A program made the translations under genes and the position numbers. This document shows positions 7,558 to 16,525 of a stretch of 23,539 bases of DNA, one piece after another (the stretch's first letter is position 1; each line of letters begins with the position of its first letter). The DNA is taken from contig DGPZ01000011.1 of assembly GCA_002390675.1 (NCBI GenBank), forward strand, positions 1-23,539, written 5' to 3'. A model generated the notes under the pieces. It was given only the letters and a program-made list of their open reading frames with translations. It was not told the DNA's origin and ran no database searches. This DNA is from Deltaproteobacteria bacterium UBA4427 (GTDB lineage: Bacteria > Myxococcota_A > UBA9160 > UBA4427).

Positions 7558-9912
7558 CTAAGGGCGCTTGAAGTCGCGCGAGTCTGAGTTTCGCTGCTGT
7601 TCTCCAATCAACAGCGTCGGAAGGAGATGTAGGTCGGCGATCAAACAGACGGTCATCACGACGGCCATCAGGATGCCAAGATTTCGAATGAAGCTGAAGC
7701 TTGATAGTGCGAGCACGCAGAACCCGAAGCCTAAGATCACCGTTGTGTAAGTCAGGGCGGGGAGCACTGAACTCAAAGCGGTTCCTAGGGCATCGGTGTC
7801 GCTTTGCTCGGGCCGGGCTGCGAAATACGCGTTGGAGAGGTGCACCGTGTCGTCTACCGCGATCCCAAGGGCCAGACTACCTATGAGCACAGTGCCCGCG
7901 TCTAGCGGGAAGCCAAGAAAGCCCATCGCCCCATAGATCCCGACAAGTGGAATCATATTGGGAATCAGCGTGGCGGCGGCAGCGCGAGCCGAGCGGAATA
8001 TCGCAAAGAGAATGACGGCAATCGCGAGGAGGGCAGAGGACAGCCCTAGTATTTGACTGCGCGCAATAGAATCCTGGGCTCGGGCAAACTCGAACATTAC
8101 GCCGGTCGCTCTTGCGGTTGCGCCGGAGACACCATGCTTCCTCCACCAGCTTTCGGCGGATGCCGCGGTGTCGAGGATTTCCGAGGACCCGTTGTTGTCG
8201 AGCCTGAGGATGATGTTCGTCGCGCGACGATCGGTCGAAACAAGATCGCCGATTTGCTCAACGCTCTCGAGTAGCAGTAGGTACTGCTGGACGGCGTTGG
8301 TCGAATTAGGTAGGTCGTCGGATTCAGGGTTGAAGCCCGCATGGATTTGTCGAATCGGGTCTGCGATGGAAACGGCCTTACCTACTTGGGGAAGCTCCTC
8401 CAAGTATTGGTCGAACTGGTCGATCAGCCGCAGGAGTTCAGGTTCGATGACCATGCGCGTCTCATATTCGCTTCCCTCAGACCATTCGATCACAATATTT
8501 ATCGGACTGATTCCAGAGAGGCGCTCGCGAATTGCTTCGTAGTCGTCTCTAATCGGCGTTCCCTCGTGAAACCAACGAGTTGCGTCGGTGTCGACGCGGA
8601 CCGAGTCGAGGCCGAGAGCGGCTGCGACTGCGACGATTGCCCAAGTTGCGATTATCGATCGCCGACGTCTAGAAGTATGACGCGTGAGGTTGGGGGCGAC
8701 GTGCGTCGAGAGGTACTCAAACCCCCTTGGTCTGACCGGCGGTAGAGGTAAAATTGTTAGAATCGCCGGGAGAGCCGTAAGAACTATTGTCAGGACAGCA
8801 AGAACTCCGATACCCCCGAAGGCGCCGACGTTTCTGACCGCTTCGATTCCAGTGAGCGCGGTAGCAGCAAAGCCGATCGCGGTGGTCAGGCCGGATAGCG
8901 CGATAGGAGTAGCAACGCTCTCTAGGGCGAGATTAGTCGTGGTGTCACCTTGCACTTGGCTTCCACTGGCCGCCGTGAGCATGTGCATGGCGTATGCTGC
9001 TGCCAGAGCGAATACCACTGGCGGAAGAATGACCATAGTGAAACCAACTGGCGTTCCTGCGATCCCGATCGCCGCGAGCATCATCCAATTGCCGAGTGCC
9101 CCAACAATAAGCGCCGCAACGCCTGCTCGCAGCGACCTGAAGATGAACGAGACGAGCCCGAATACGACAACGATCGTGATAGGGCCAAACGTAAGCAGTT
9201 CGCTTCGAGTTTGCCGACTAGTTTCACGCTGGAAAACCGGGACTCCGGATGTCCAATGGTTGTCCCATGCTCCGCTCATGCTGGACACAAGTTGATCGAC
9301 TTTAGGGATGATCGACTCGTAGTAGCTGGAGGCGTCACGTTCAAGGATTAGGTTAATCGCAAGAATCCGAGTGTCTTCTGAAATCAGCGTTTTAGGCAGA
9401 ACCCGGTCGGCGAGAGCCTTGTTGGTGATCTCGCCGGTCGCAGGGCTACCAGAATTTCCGAAGCCGAATGCTGCCGGCGATAAATCGAGACCCCCGTGGT
9501 CGTCTACGGATATGACTGGCTGCGTCGAGAGGCTGTCGACCCGTCGCACCCCTTCTAGATCGCTGAACTGCGACGAGAGTGAGTCTATTGCGGCGAGCTG
9601 GGAAGCCGACTTGGTTGGTCCTGCTTCGGTTGCAAGGACGACTATCTCGTCCCCGCCAAAGAGATCCAAGCTCCTCTGATAGTACGCCCAGGATTCGGAC
9701 TGTTTATCCAGCACACTCTCGGTAGATGTCTCGACGCCGACGCGAAGTAGGGCGGGGGCTACAATTAACGTGAGTAGAAACCAGACCCCGAGCACAATTC
9801 TAGGATTCGAAGTCGATAGATTGACGATCGCGCGTGGTAGGCGTTCGCGGGGCTTGACCAGAGAAGTACCAAGCACGGATTGCCCGCGCCCGGAGAGGTT
9901 CTGACTACCCAA
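7558..9912 (-). CDS. RND-superfamily (MMPL-type) exporter
   Basis: Inner-membrane proton-driven transporter of 784 residues with the duplicated RND plan. Membrane segment 1 (about 38-60) is followed by a large periplasmic loop (60-225), a cluster of five segments (228-395), segment 7 (about 420), a second loop and a final cluster (from about 625). The helix-4-like repeats end in PPVVFALAAAYAMHML in the first half and GIAVDDTVHLSNAYF in the second, the latter the typical RND Asp-containing signature. MMPL-class members usually move lipids or hydrophobic molecules. The start is TTG (9912), 34 bases after the methyltransferase stop; the only later alternative is a GTG at 9876, and neither has a strong ribosome binding site. 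The position between a PhcB-like enzyme and a sensor kinase suggests export of a lipid product; the substrate is not known. Confidence 0.88.
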   Translation of the reverse strand: MGSQNLSGRGQSVLGTSLVKPRERLPRAIVNLSTSNPRIVLGVWFLLTLIVAPALLRVGVETSTESVLDKQSESWAYYQRSLDLFGGDEIVVLATEAGPTKSASQLAAIDSLSSQFSDLEGVRRVDSLSTQPVISVDDHGGLDLSPAAFGFGNSGSPATGEITNKALADRVLPKTLISEDTRILAINLILERDASSYYESIIPKVDQLVSSMSGAWDNHWTSGVPVFQRETSRQTRSELLTFGPITIVVVFGLVSFIFRSLRAGVAALIVGALGNWMMLAAIGIAGTPVGFTMVILPPVVFALAAAYAMHMLTAASGSQVQGDTTTNLALESVATPIALSGLTTAIGFAATALTGIEAVRNVGAFGGIGVLAVLTIVLTALPAILTILPLPPVRPRGFEYLSTHVAPNLTRHTSRRRRSIIATWAIVAVAAALGLDSVRVDTDATRWFHEGTPIRDDYEAIRERLSGISPINIVIEWSEGSEYETRMVIEPELLRLIDQFDQYLEELPQVGKAVSIADPIRQIHAGFNPESDDLPNSTNAVQQYLLLLESVEQIGDLVSTDRRATNIILRLDNNGSSEILDTAASAESWWRKHGVSGATARATGVMFEFARAQDSIARSQILGLSSALLAIAVILFAIFRSARAAAATLIPNMIPLVGIYGAMGFLGFPLDAGTVLIGSLALGIAVDDTVHLSNAYFAARPEQSDTDALGTALSSVLPALTYTTVILGFGFCVLALSSFSFIRNLGILMAVVMTVCLIADLHLLPTLLIGEQQRNSDSRDFKRP

Positions 9913-9946
9913 TTAAATCGCCCAAACCCACCGGACTAACATCGCT

Positions 9947-10945
9947 TCAGACTACCAGTTCAAGGTACGCGATGTTTTCGTGATCGTCGGTGTAGACTTT
10001 TTCGACTCTCACCGATCTGCCCTTGGATGCTTGGCGGGATAGAGATCGGAGATCTGCGGGCGTCCGATAGATGAGTCGCCAGTCCATGAACGTGTCCATG
10101 TAGGCGCGCCCCCAATTGACTGGCGAGAAATTGCCGACTAAGAGTCGTCCGCCAGGGGCGAGCAAATCGATCATTCTCCCGAGTAGACGTACGCATACGC
10201 CATCGGACAGGTAGTCAAATAGCCCCGCCGCATAAACTAAATCGAGGTCTTGGAAACTCAGTCTTCCGGCTATTAGGTCTCGTACGTTGGCTTGGATGGC
10301 CGTTGTTTGAGCCACGGGATGCTCTCGTTTTACGAGTTCTATCGCGAGCGCGTCTTGATCGAGAGCAATTATTTCTGCCAGATTCGATCGCTCGTCCGGC
10401 GTCAGTTCTTGCGCCTCTCTCAAATGGCCGCACGCAATTGCTAACACACGGGCTTCGTTTCGTTCCGTCGCTACGGTGCGCAAAGCGGCGGCGAGTCTAT
10501 CGCGTCGGTCGATCACACTTAAGCCGCTTGAGGAACGTGCGGTCGCCTTAAGGAGCCTTTGACCGGTCTCCGATGTCCCTTCAGGCGCATGGCCTGTGTA
10601 GATGAAGTCGAGCATCGCTGCGTCACCAGCGAAACCACGAGGCTTGGCGAGCGCTCGGGCCGTATACGGATCTTCGGCGACCAAGCCAGCGGCTTTATGT
10701 GCTCGGCACATAGGGGCGATTACTTCAAACCAATGCTTCTCGGAAACCTGTCGCTTAACGCTAGCGAGACGGGTGGTGATATCGTGGATTGTGCGATCAG
10801 CCGAATCTTGGGTTTGAATGGAACCTAAACTGGGAACCAGGTCGTCGAGGTACGTCGCAAGTGTCAGCTGTTCCGCATGAAGTGCGCGTGAGACTGACCG
10901 CCTAGTGTTCTGTTCTGGTGCTGATGTTGATGCGATCGGGCTCAT
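9947..10945 (-). CDS. PhcB-like SAM-dependent methyltransferase (putative fatty-acid methyl-ester synthase)
   Basis: Class I SAM methyltransferase of 332 residues. The N-terminal 100 residues are helical; then come KPRGFAGDAAMLDFIY (101-116), a SAM loop VLAIACGHLRE (167-177), the acidic ribose-binding ALDQD (194-198), YAAGLFDYLSDGV (238-250) and LLAPGGRLLVGNFSP (261-275). The pair KPRG(Y/F)AGD plus AGLFDYL marks the family commonly annotated, after Ralstonia PhcB, as extracellular factor 3-hydroxypalmitate methyl ester synthase. From that family I infer methylation of a free fatty acid to a methyl ester. ATG start at 10945 with only a weak GAGAG upstream. First gene of a likely operon with the exporter and the hybrid kinase, divergent from a fatty acyl desaturase. 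A methyltransferase for another carboxylate remains possible. Confidence 0.75.
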   Translation of the reverse strand: MSPIASTSAPEQNTRRSVSRALHAEQLTLATYLDDLVPSLGSIQTQDSADRTIHDITTRLASVKRQVSEKHWFEVIAPMCRAHKAAGLVAEDPYTARALAKPRGFAGDAAMLDFIYTGHAPEGTSETGQRLLKATARSSSGLSVIDRRDRLAAALRTVATERNEARVLAIACGHLREAQELTPDERSNLAEIIALDQDALAIELVKREHPVAQTTAIQANVRDLIAGRLSFQDLDLVYAAGLFDYLSDGVCVRLLGRMIDLLAPGGRLLVGNFSPVNWGRAYMDTFMDWRLIYRTPADLRSLSRQASKGRSVRVEKVYTDDHENIAYLELVV

Positions 10946-11393
10946 GCGTGGCTCTCGTAGTCAAGGAGAAGGCGGCTTGATGACCTGTCTGCCATGCGTA
11001 GACCGCTATACTGTAGGGATCATAGATCAGACTCTCACAATCGATCGTTGGGAAAAAGACTCGGTAACGGAGTAGGCCCCTGTTGGCTGGCGCTAATCGG
11101 GAATAGAACTGGCTCGGGAATCACACGTCTGGATTGGTGAATGGTGACTAGAATCGAATAGTTGCGGTCACTCAATAAGACGAGCAGATGGCCTATTTGC
11201 TCGGACTTGGAAAGACGCGAGATTTTGAAAAACTTTTAAAAATGGTTAGTTATCGAGTCAGGACAAAAAATCAGTGGAGGTTGAGCAATTCAACTCTCCC
11301 AATCAAATGGGGTTCTTGACTTTGTGGTTGTCGGGCCGCAATCTCGGCGCAGCCTGTAACCGCTTCTTTTGAGCGCGAATTTGGAGGCCCCCT
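10946..11393. promoter_or_regulatory. Divergent control region between methyltransferase and desaturase
   Basis: 448 bases without a gene, presumably holding both divergent promoters. The AT-richest part is 11221-11270. GTTGA at 11280-11284 and TCAAC at 11290-11294 form an inverted repeat with a 5-base spacer. TTGACT at 11316-11321 could be a -35 for the desaturase, but no good -10 follows. I see no tRNA or small RNA here. Confidence 0.4.
11383..11387 (+). promoter_or_regulatory. Ribosome binding site fixing a GTG start
   Basis: GGAGG lies 6 bases before the GTG at 11394, which selects GTG as the desaturase start; there is no nearby in-frame ATG that keeps the N-terminus. Confidence 0.7.
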
Positions 11394-12272
11394 GTGACCT
11401 CGGCATCGGCAAGTAGCGTCGGAATCATCGACAGTGGCCCGGCCGTCGTATCAAAGCGGCTGCAAAACTCAATCACAGTAGGAGTGCCTTCAATCGCTTT
11501 GATCGGCTCCGTCGCAGTCGGCGTCGAGTTTACTCCACTGGCTGCTTTGCTTGGAGTCGTGTTCTTTCTGTTCAGCGGGGTCGGGGCGGGGATAGGACTT
11601 CATAGGTACTTCACGCACCATGCTTTCGTATGCGGCCCGACGTTGCGCGCTGTCCTGGCGATCCTTGGGGGTTCGGCTTGGCAAGGGCCAATATCTCAGT
11701 GGGTTGCGGATCATCGGCGGCATCATCGCTTCGCGGACACACCTCTGGACCCGCACTCTCCGCACTGGCGAAATGAAGAGCCGCCGAAGTCTGTTGTGGG
11801 AGGTCTCATCCACGCTCATCTTGGCTGGATGGTCCTCGGAGATGTTTCGGATCCGACTCGATACGCAGCCGACATCATCAACGACCCAATTTCAAATTGG
11901 GCGAGCCGACTCTACTGGCCAATCGCGGTCGTAACATTGATTTTTCCGGCCGGACTAGGCGCGATGGTAGGCGGCCAAACGGAAGCCCTCAGTTGCTTGG
12001 TCTTTGCAGGGTTTGCTCGAGTCGCCGCGGTTCAACATTTTACTTGGGCTATCGCGTCGGCCGGCCATCGCTTCGGCGAGAAGCTGCCCGAGGGTAAAGA
12101 CGAGTCTCGCAACAGCAAAATATTGGCCGTCCTGTTGTTAGGCGAGGGCCTTCATAGTTACCACCACTGCAATCCCGGACTGGGTGTGAATCAGCCAGAG
12201 GCACTCGATCTAAGCGGTAAGATTCTGAAGGCTTTCGAGAGGCGTCAGTGGATCTCCGACCTGAGGCAGTGA
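11394..12272 (+). CDS. Acyl-CoA / acyl-lipid desaturase (fatty acid desaturase family)
   Basis: Membrane di-iron enzyme that puts a cis double bond into a fatty acyl chain, probably at carbon 9 as for stearoyl-CoA desaturase relatives. The 292 residues carry the three histidine clusters: HRYFTHH (70-76), HRRHHRF (107-113) and HSYHH (254-258), plus the conserved H in FTWAIASAGHRFG. Hydrophobic stretches at about 27-65, 80-95 and 170-220 fit the family's membrane pairs. Length is at the short end for bacterial members. GTG start with a good ribosome binding site. Its promoter faces the PhcB-like methyltransferase, so shared control and a shared fatty acid substrate pool are plausible. Regiospecificity and whether the substrate is CoA- or lipid-bound cannot be told from sequence. 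Confidence 0.9.
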   Translation: MTSASASSVGIIDSGPAVVSKRLQNSITVGVPSIALIGSVAVGVEFTPLAALLGVVFFLFSGVGAGIGLHRYFTHHAFVCGPTLRAVLAILGGSAWQGPISQWVADHRRHHRFADTPLDPHSPHWRNEEPPKSVVGGLIHAHLGWMVLGDVSDPTRYAADIINDPISNWASRLYWPIAVVTLIFPAGLGAMVGGQTEALSCLVFAGFARVAAVQHFTWAIASAGHRFGEKLPEGKDESRNSKILAVLLLGEGLHSYHHCNPGLGVNQPEALDLSGKILKAFERRQWISDLRQ

Positions 12273-12475
12273 GCTGAATGGAGTTAGCTGACGTCTAGCG
12301 AGTCACTGTTTCGAATCTTTGGCGCGGGTCGCAAAACTGCTAGGCATTCCGAGGACCAAATGGTGAACCAATCTGGGTTTGCCCAACGATCTCGACGCAG
12401 TGGGGTCAGGGGGCAGGGCACGCTCGGAGTCGCCGCTTGAGGCTGAAGGCCAAGTTGCTCACATGTCTTTAGACG

Positions 12476-12487
12476 GTAGGCGCCTAC
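12476..12487. repeat. 12-bp perfect palindrome GTAGGCGCCTAC
   Basis: A perfect palindrome three bases beyond the stop of the large regulator and about 200 bases past the desaturase stop. With no loop and no T-run it is a poor intrinsic terminator. Its half GTAGGCGC recurs in the upstream region of the regulator gene (15725-15732, and inverted at 15841-15848). Confidence 0.5.
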
Positions 12488-12489
12488 TA

Positions 12490-15400
12490 TTAGTTAAGGT
12501 AAGCAGATTCAAGGCAACGCAGAGCTCTGGGTAGATTCACTCCCCGTATCCGAGCGGTAATTGGTATGAGTCGGGCGTCGCATTCAGCGCTAGAAGCACC
12601 TGCGAGACGCATGGATTTCGCCAGATCGGCCTCGGCGTACGCGAGCCAGCTGATGGCACCTCTTTTTTCTTCATGCATACAAGCATCTTTGAAGTGCTCT
12701 ATTGAAGCGTCGATGTCGCCAAGTGAACGAGCCAGTAATCCTGCGTAGCGTGCGAACGATCCGAAGTAGCCCACGCCGTATCCGATCGTCGCGCAGCGAT
12801 CGGTCAAAGGCGCCACAAGGTCGTAAAGCTGCGGCATCTTTTTCTCGTCTCGAAGGGTGGCTGCTACTTCGGAGGCCATGGCTAGGGCTTGCCCGCCACC
12901 GGGTTCCCTAGACATACTGTCGAAGTCTGATTTCTCAATCTGGTTTAAGTTCTGCTGTGCAGCCGCGTAGTCGCGGAGTTCGCAAGCAAACCATGGGACC
13001 GCGACGCGCCAGTGATACATCCAGATTTGTTCTTTCGCAAAGAGTTTGATCATGCCTGCAATATCGGATGCACGGTCCTGCTCGACCGCTCGTAGCGCTT
13101 CTTGTGCAACGAACGTCTGAATGCAGTTTTGGTCCGGGTTTTCTCCCGCGATTTTCCGAAACTGGGCTGAGAGCGCCGCAGATTCTACAAGCTCTCCTCG
13201 TAGGAGCGCGAGCATCGAATCGTGGGCTGTAGGATACCACCGGTACTGAGGAAGCTCTGTTCGGGCGGCAATAGCGCGATAGTGCTCGTTCTCGGCTTCG
13301 ACACTCACGATATCGCCCAGCTCCAAATGAGCGGTGAGAGCGCGAGTGTGAGCTAGCAGGAGCGCATGGGTATCGTTGGAAGCAATCGAAACGTCCCTGA
13401 GCCGACCGATAATAGAAAGCCTCAAACTCGCGCTTTTCGGGCCATGGAGGGACTCTGCGCGTGCCGCGAGTGCGGCTACGAGCGCGTTGGAGTCTCCGGT
13501 CTCTTCGGCCAGCGAGACGGCTAATTTTGCTAAATCCTCTACGGAATCTGGCGACCTTGTCCATTGGATCGCTTGGGACAGGCAAGCAAGTAATTTCGAC
13601 CGAGTGCTCTTTTCGGAGTCTGGGAGCAAGCTGATCGCTTCCTGCAAAAGAGCAGTGTGCTCTTCATCGTAGACCCCCACCTCAATCGAAAGGAAGTCTT
13701 TTGCCAGACTGAGAGCGCACCGTGAGAGCGATATTGGAAGTTGATTCTCTCTCGCGATCTGTGCTGCCTCAACCAGCAGCTCTCTGGCAGCTTCGCGATC
13801 GCCAGTGTGGAGGGTTGCGACGGCCAGGTCTTCCATGGTTCTACATTGCGTATCCGCGCTGAACTCTGGAGATTCCCTCTGGAACATGAGCGCGCGCTCA
13901 AAATATTTCCGGGCAATAGTGTATGCGAAGCGGCTGCTGGCATTTTTGGCGGCAATCCTTGAAAAATGCACAGTCGAATCGGCTGAGGACAACGGGGCTG
14001 CATCTGCCAGGTGGTCTGAAATACGAGCAGCGTCGTATCCGGCGGTAGGTCTGGATTGGAGCTCTTCCGCTATTCGCAAGTGCAGCTGATGTGTGACATC
14101 GGCTTCAGTTGACTCGACCAAAGCCTCGCGGAGTAAGGCGTGAGTAAACTCAAAATCGTACTCGAGTTGGCGAACGAGCTCAGTCCGCAAAGCCGGTTCT
14201 ATCGCGGTTAGCGCAGATACGGTTGAACATTCGAGCACTGCTGCGAGCAAGTTTAGGGAGAAGGTCTCGCCTATGACGGCCGCGGCGATAAGACTTTGGC
14301 GACTCTCATGCGGGAGGTTGGCTAGTTGTCGCTCTACGATTTCTCGCCCATGCATGGGGAGTCGCCGCGTAACTAGGTCGTGATTAGGCCGGCCGAAGTC
14401 GGCGCCGATATGTCGAATAACGTGAGTGAGATAAAAGGGATTTCCGTTGCATTTGGAAGTGAGCGAATCGCTAATGCCCGGACGGTCGTGCCCCACGCTC
14501 GCGAGAATCTCCGAGACGTCTGATTTAGTCAGTCGCGGAAGCTCGAGTCGAGTGCAAGAGGGAGCAACCCCGATCTCGGCAATCCGCTTTAGTCGTAGGT
14601 CATCGAGGCTGGGCGGGCGGTGCGAGACTATCAGGAAAATCGATGTGTTTTCGAGTTCTTCAACGACGCAAGACAACAAGTCAAGAGAATCTTCATCTGC
14701 GACATGGATGTCTTCGAAGACCAGAGTTGCCGTTCTGCGCTCCCCAAGACTCTTGATCGCGGCGATCCATGTATTAAACAGCGTGAATCGATCAAGTGGA
14801 GCTTTTGTGACTTCTTTATGAGTTGATACGTCGCGAAACTCTGGGTGAACCGAGGCAAGGTATGCCACAGATTCGGCGAAGGCCACGTTCTCACAGGCCC
14901 CAGAGCTGATCGCCTCTTTGAGCGCTTGCGTCCACGGCCAATAGGGTGGTGCTCCACTGAGTTGCGAACATCTGACGACGATTGGTCGCGAATCTGATTG
15001 AGTAGTTTGCGTAGCTTGAATAAATTCTTGTATTAGGCGTGTTTTTCCTATGCCGGCCTCTCCTGCAATCTGAATCACTTTGCTAGCTCGCCGCTCTCGA
15101 GCCTCGCGATAGGCCTTTATCAGCTCTCTTAGTTGTTCGTCGCGTCCTGCGAAATAGAGTTTGCTGCCAGCGATGCCGCCGACCAATTCCTTAAGCTCGG
15201 GAATGAATTGATAGCCGCGTCCACGTACTGATTTTACAATTCGCGATTCGTGCGGGTCGTCGTTCAGCACACGCCGAATTTCCATAATCGCGGTGGGAAT
15301 TGCTGAAGGGCTAAGGTCAGCTCCATTCCAGATTTCTTCGCGCAATAGGTCACGAGAAACAACGCGATCTCTGTTTTGCGCGAGGAAAACGAGCACGTCC

Positions 15401-15495
15401 AATGCGCGGCCTCCGATGTCAATTGCCCGACTGTCGGCTGTGAGTTGGAAGAGATCTAAGTCAATCGAGAAGCTCAAGAAGTGAATTTTGCTCAT
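12490..15495 (-). CDS. wHTH (OmpR-type) - STAND/AAA ATPase - repeat transcriptional regulator
   Basis: Cytoplasmic regulator of 1001 residues. An OmpR/PhoB-type winged helix fills residues 8-98 (DVLVFLAQNRDRVVSRDLL, then IRRVLNDD and VRGRGYQFIPEL). An ATPase domain follows: Walker A GEAGIGKT (144-151), Walker B LVFEDIHVADEDS (258-270) and a helical arm. From about 500 on it is an all-helical, TPR-like region of about 500 residues. This is the plan of MalT-like signal-transduction ATPases, but with the wing-helix domain at the N-terminus, where CadC- and SARP-type regulators also carry theirs. The ATG at 15495 is preferred over a TTG 14 codons upstream because it begins just before the domain. 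No receiver is present, so it probably senses a ligand or partner through the repeat region. Target genes are unknown; the convergent desaturase and its own gene are candidates. Confidence 0.85.
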   Translation of the reverse strand: MSKIHFLSFSIDLDLFQLTADSRAIDIGGRALDVLVFLAQNRDRVVSRDLLREEIWNGADLSPSAIPTAIMEIRRVLNDDPHESRIVKSVRGRGYQFIPELKELVGGIAGSKLYFAGRDEQLRELIKAYREARERRASKVIQIAGEAGIGKTRLIQEFIQATQTTQSDSRPIVVRCSQLSGAPPYWPWTQALKEAISSGACENVAFAESVAYLASVHPEFRDVSTHKEVTKAPLDRFTLFNTWIAAIKSLGERRTATLVFEDIHVADEDSLDLLSCVVEELENTSIFLIVSHRPPSLDDLRLKRIAEIGVAPSCTRLELPRLTKSDVSEILASVGHDRPGISDSLTSKCNGNPFYLTHVIRHIGADFGRPNHDLVTRRLPMHGREIVERQLANLPHESRQSLIAAAVIGETFSLNLLAAVLECSTVSALTAIEPALRTELVRQLEYDFEFTHALLREALVESTEADVTHQLHLRIAEELQSRPTAGYDAARISDHLADAAPLSSADSTVHFSRIAAKNASSRFAYTIARKYFERALMFQRESPEFSADTQCRTMEDLAVATLHTGDREAARELLVEAAQIARENQLPISLSRCALSLAKDFLSIEVGVYDEEHTALLQEAISLLPDSEKSTRSKLLACLSQAIQWTRSPDSVEDLAKLAVSLAEETGDSNALVAALAARAESLHGPKSASLRLSIIGRLRDVSIASNDTHALLLAHTRALTAHLELGDIVSVEAENEHYRAIAARTELPQYRWYPTAHDSMLALLRGELVESAALSAQFRKIAGENPDQNCIQTFVAQEALRAVEQDRASDIAGMIKLFAKEQIWMYHWRVAVPWFACELRDYAAAQQNLNQIEKSDFDSMSREPGGGQALAMASEVAATLRDEKKMPQLYDLVAPLTDRCATIGYGVGYFGSFARYAGLLARSLGDIDASIEHFKDACMHEEKRGAISWLAYAEADLAKSMRLAGASSAECDARLIPITARIRGVNLPRALRCLESAYLN

Positions 15496-15783
15496 TGTGG
15501 ACTGAAATCTCCGTCTCGAGAAATGAGAATTTCGCAATCCTCCGCCCGGCGAGGGCGGCGATCTGGGATTCGGGTAGCTGGATCTAAGCTCTCACAATGT
15601 TTCTTCAAAATTCTATCAATCTGCACGGCGCAAGGTGTTTTGGGCAATCTTGGCCGGGGGGGAGTCCCAACAATTAGATGATTTCCTAGCCCTACCCAAA
15701 CTTGGACGGCGTTAGCAGGCTCTAGTAGGCGCATAATATGACCAATTATCGTGAATATTCGAAGTCGCGTGCCGTTGGTCAGA

Positions 15784-15853
15784 GCCTATCTGCGTCCTGA
15801 CAAGTCTTTACACAGCCCTCCTGCGATTTTAGAAAAAAGTGCGCCTACCTGCG
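15784..15853. repeat. Three short direct repeats, GCCTAYCTGCG-like
   Basis: GCCTATCTGCG, GCCCTCCTGCG and GCCTACCTGCG start 31 and 28 bases apart, about three helical turns each. They lie about 290-360 bases upstream of the wHTH regulator start. Direct repeats on one face of the helix are typical of operators of OmpR-type winged helices, but the copies are degenerate and may be chance. Confidence 0.3.
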
Positions 15854-16514
15854 ATTCCTCTTGGTTGACTCCGAGCTTGCAACAATTTCCGAAACCGTGA
15901 GGCCTAACGGTCTTCGCTCCGGGGGCAGAATCCAGTTCGTTCTAGTCAACGACGCACTCGTTCACGACACCACAACACGGAATGGTAACCGCTCGAGCGA
16001 CAAACCGGCTTCCCTCAGACGTCGTGGTTGGATTCTCTGAAACTGGAAGGGATGCCCCGCAGACGCAGCTTGCGGATACGAGGGCAGCCAGTGCGAAGCT
16101 GGAGTGCCTACGTGATCGACCAATGGGATCGAATCGACGTAGACGTGGCACACCAAGTTCAGCCGTTTGAGCCTGCTCGATCTCAAGACCATCGGCGCCT
16201 TGGCTGAGTGATTCCTCGGTAGCTATGGCTGGCCGCTCGAGTGAAGACAAGGGCGTGGCTCTCCGCCCCATGAATCCCCGCCCCAGGGGCTCTCTTAATC
16301 TGTCGCCGCATGCCTCTGGCTCGTCTATTCTTCCGCTCGCTTGGGCCTGCGAAGGATGTGGGACCAGCCTACGACACGCGACCTGAATCGTTCTAGTGAG
16401 TCTGTAAGTCGGTGCGTGGAATGCGCGCGAGTTGAGCGTGTGGTGCCGGTCGGTTGTGGTTGATTTGAGTGACTATGTTGAACAAATGGATGGTTTGATC
16501 TCTCGCCTAATAAC

Positions 16515-16518
16515 GGAG
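16515..16518 (+). promoter_or_regulatory. Ribosome binding site of first acyl-CoA dehydrogenase
   Basis: GGAG 7 bases before the ATG at 16526 supports this start. Confidence 0.6.
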
Positions 16519-16525
16519 CCCCCAA

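Larger units (their letters stand above)
15496..16525. other. About 1 kb without a convincing gene
   Basis: Open frames here (for example minus-strand 15942-16271) lack a recognisable domain, ribosome binding site or signal peptide, and I do not call them. Visible elements: a hairpin in the regulator leader (CCGCCC 15542-15547, GGGCGG 15553-15558); three degenerate copies of GCCTAYCTGCG (15784-15794, 15815-15825, 15843-15853); GTAGGCGC at 15725-15732 with its inverse at 15841-15848. No tRNA or other RNA gene was recognised. It could hold promoters for both flanking genes and decayed sequence. Confidence 0.5.

Noticed and set aside
15942..16271. 109-residue open frame on the minus strand
   Set aside because: No domain, ribosome binding site or clear signal peptide; the apparent SASC is not a good lipobox. 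The composition looks like chance coding in GC-rich DNA.
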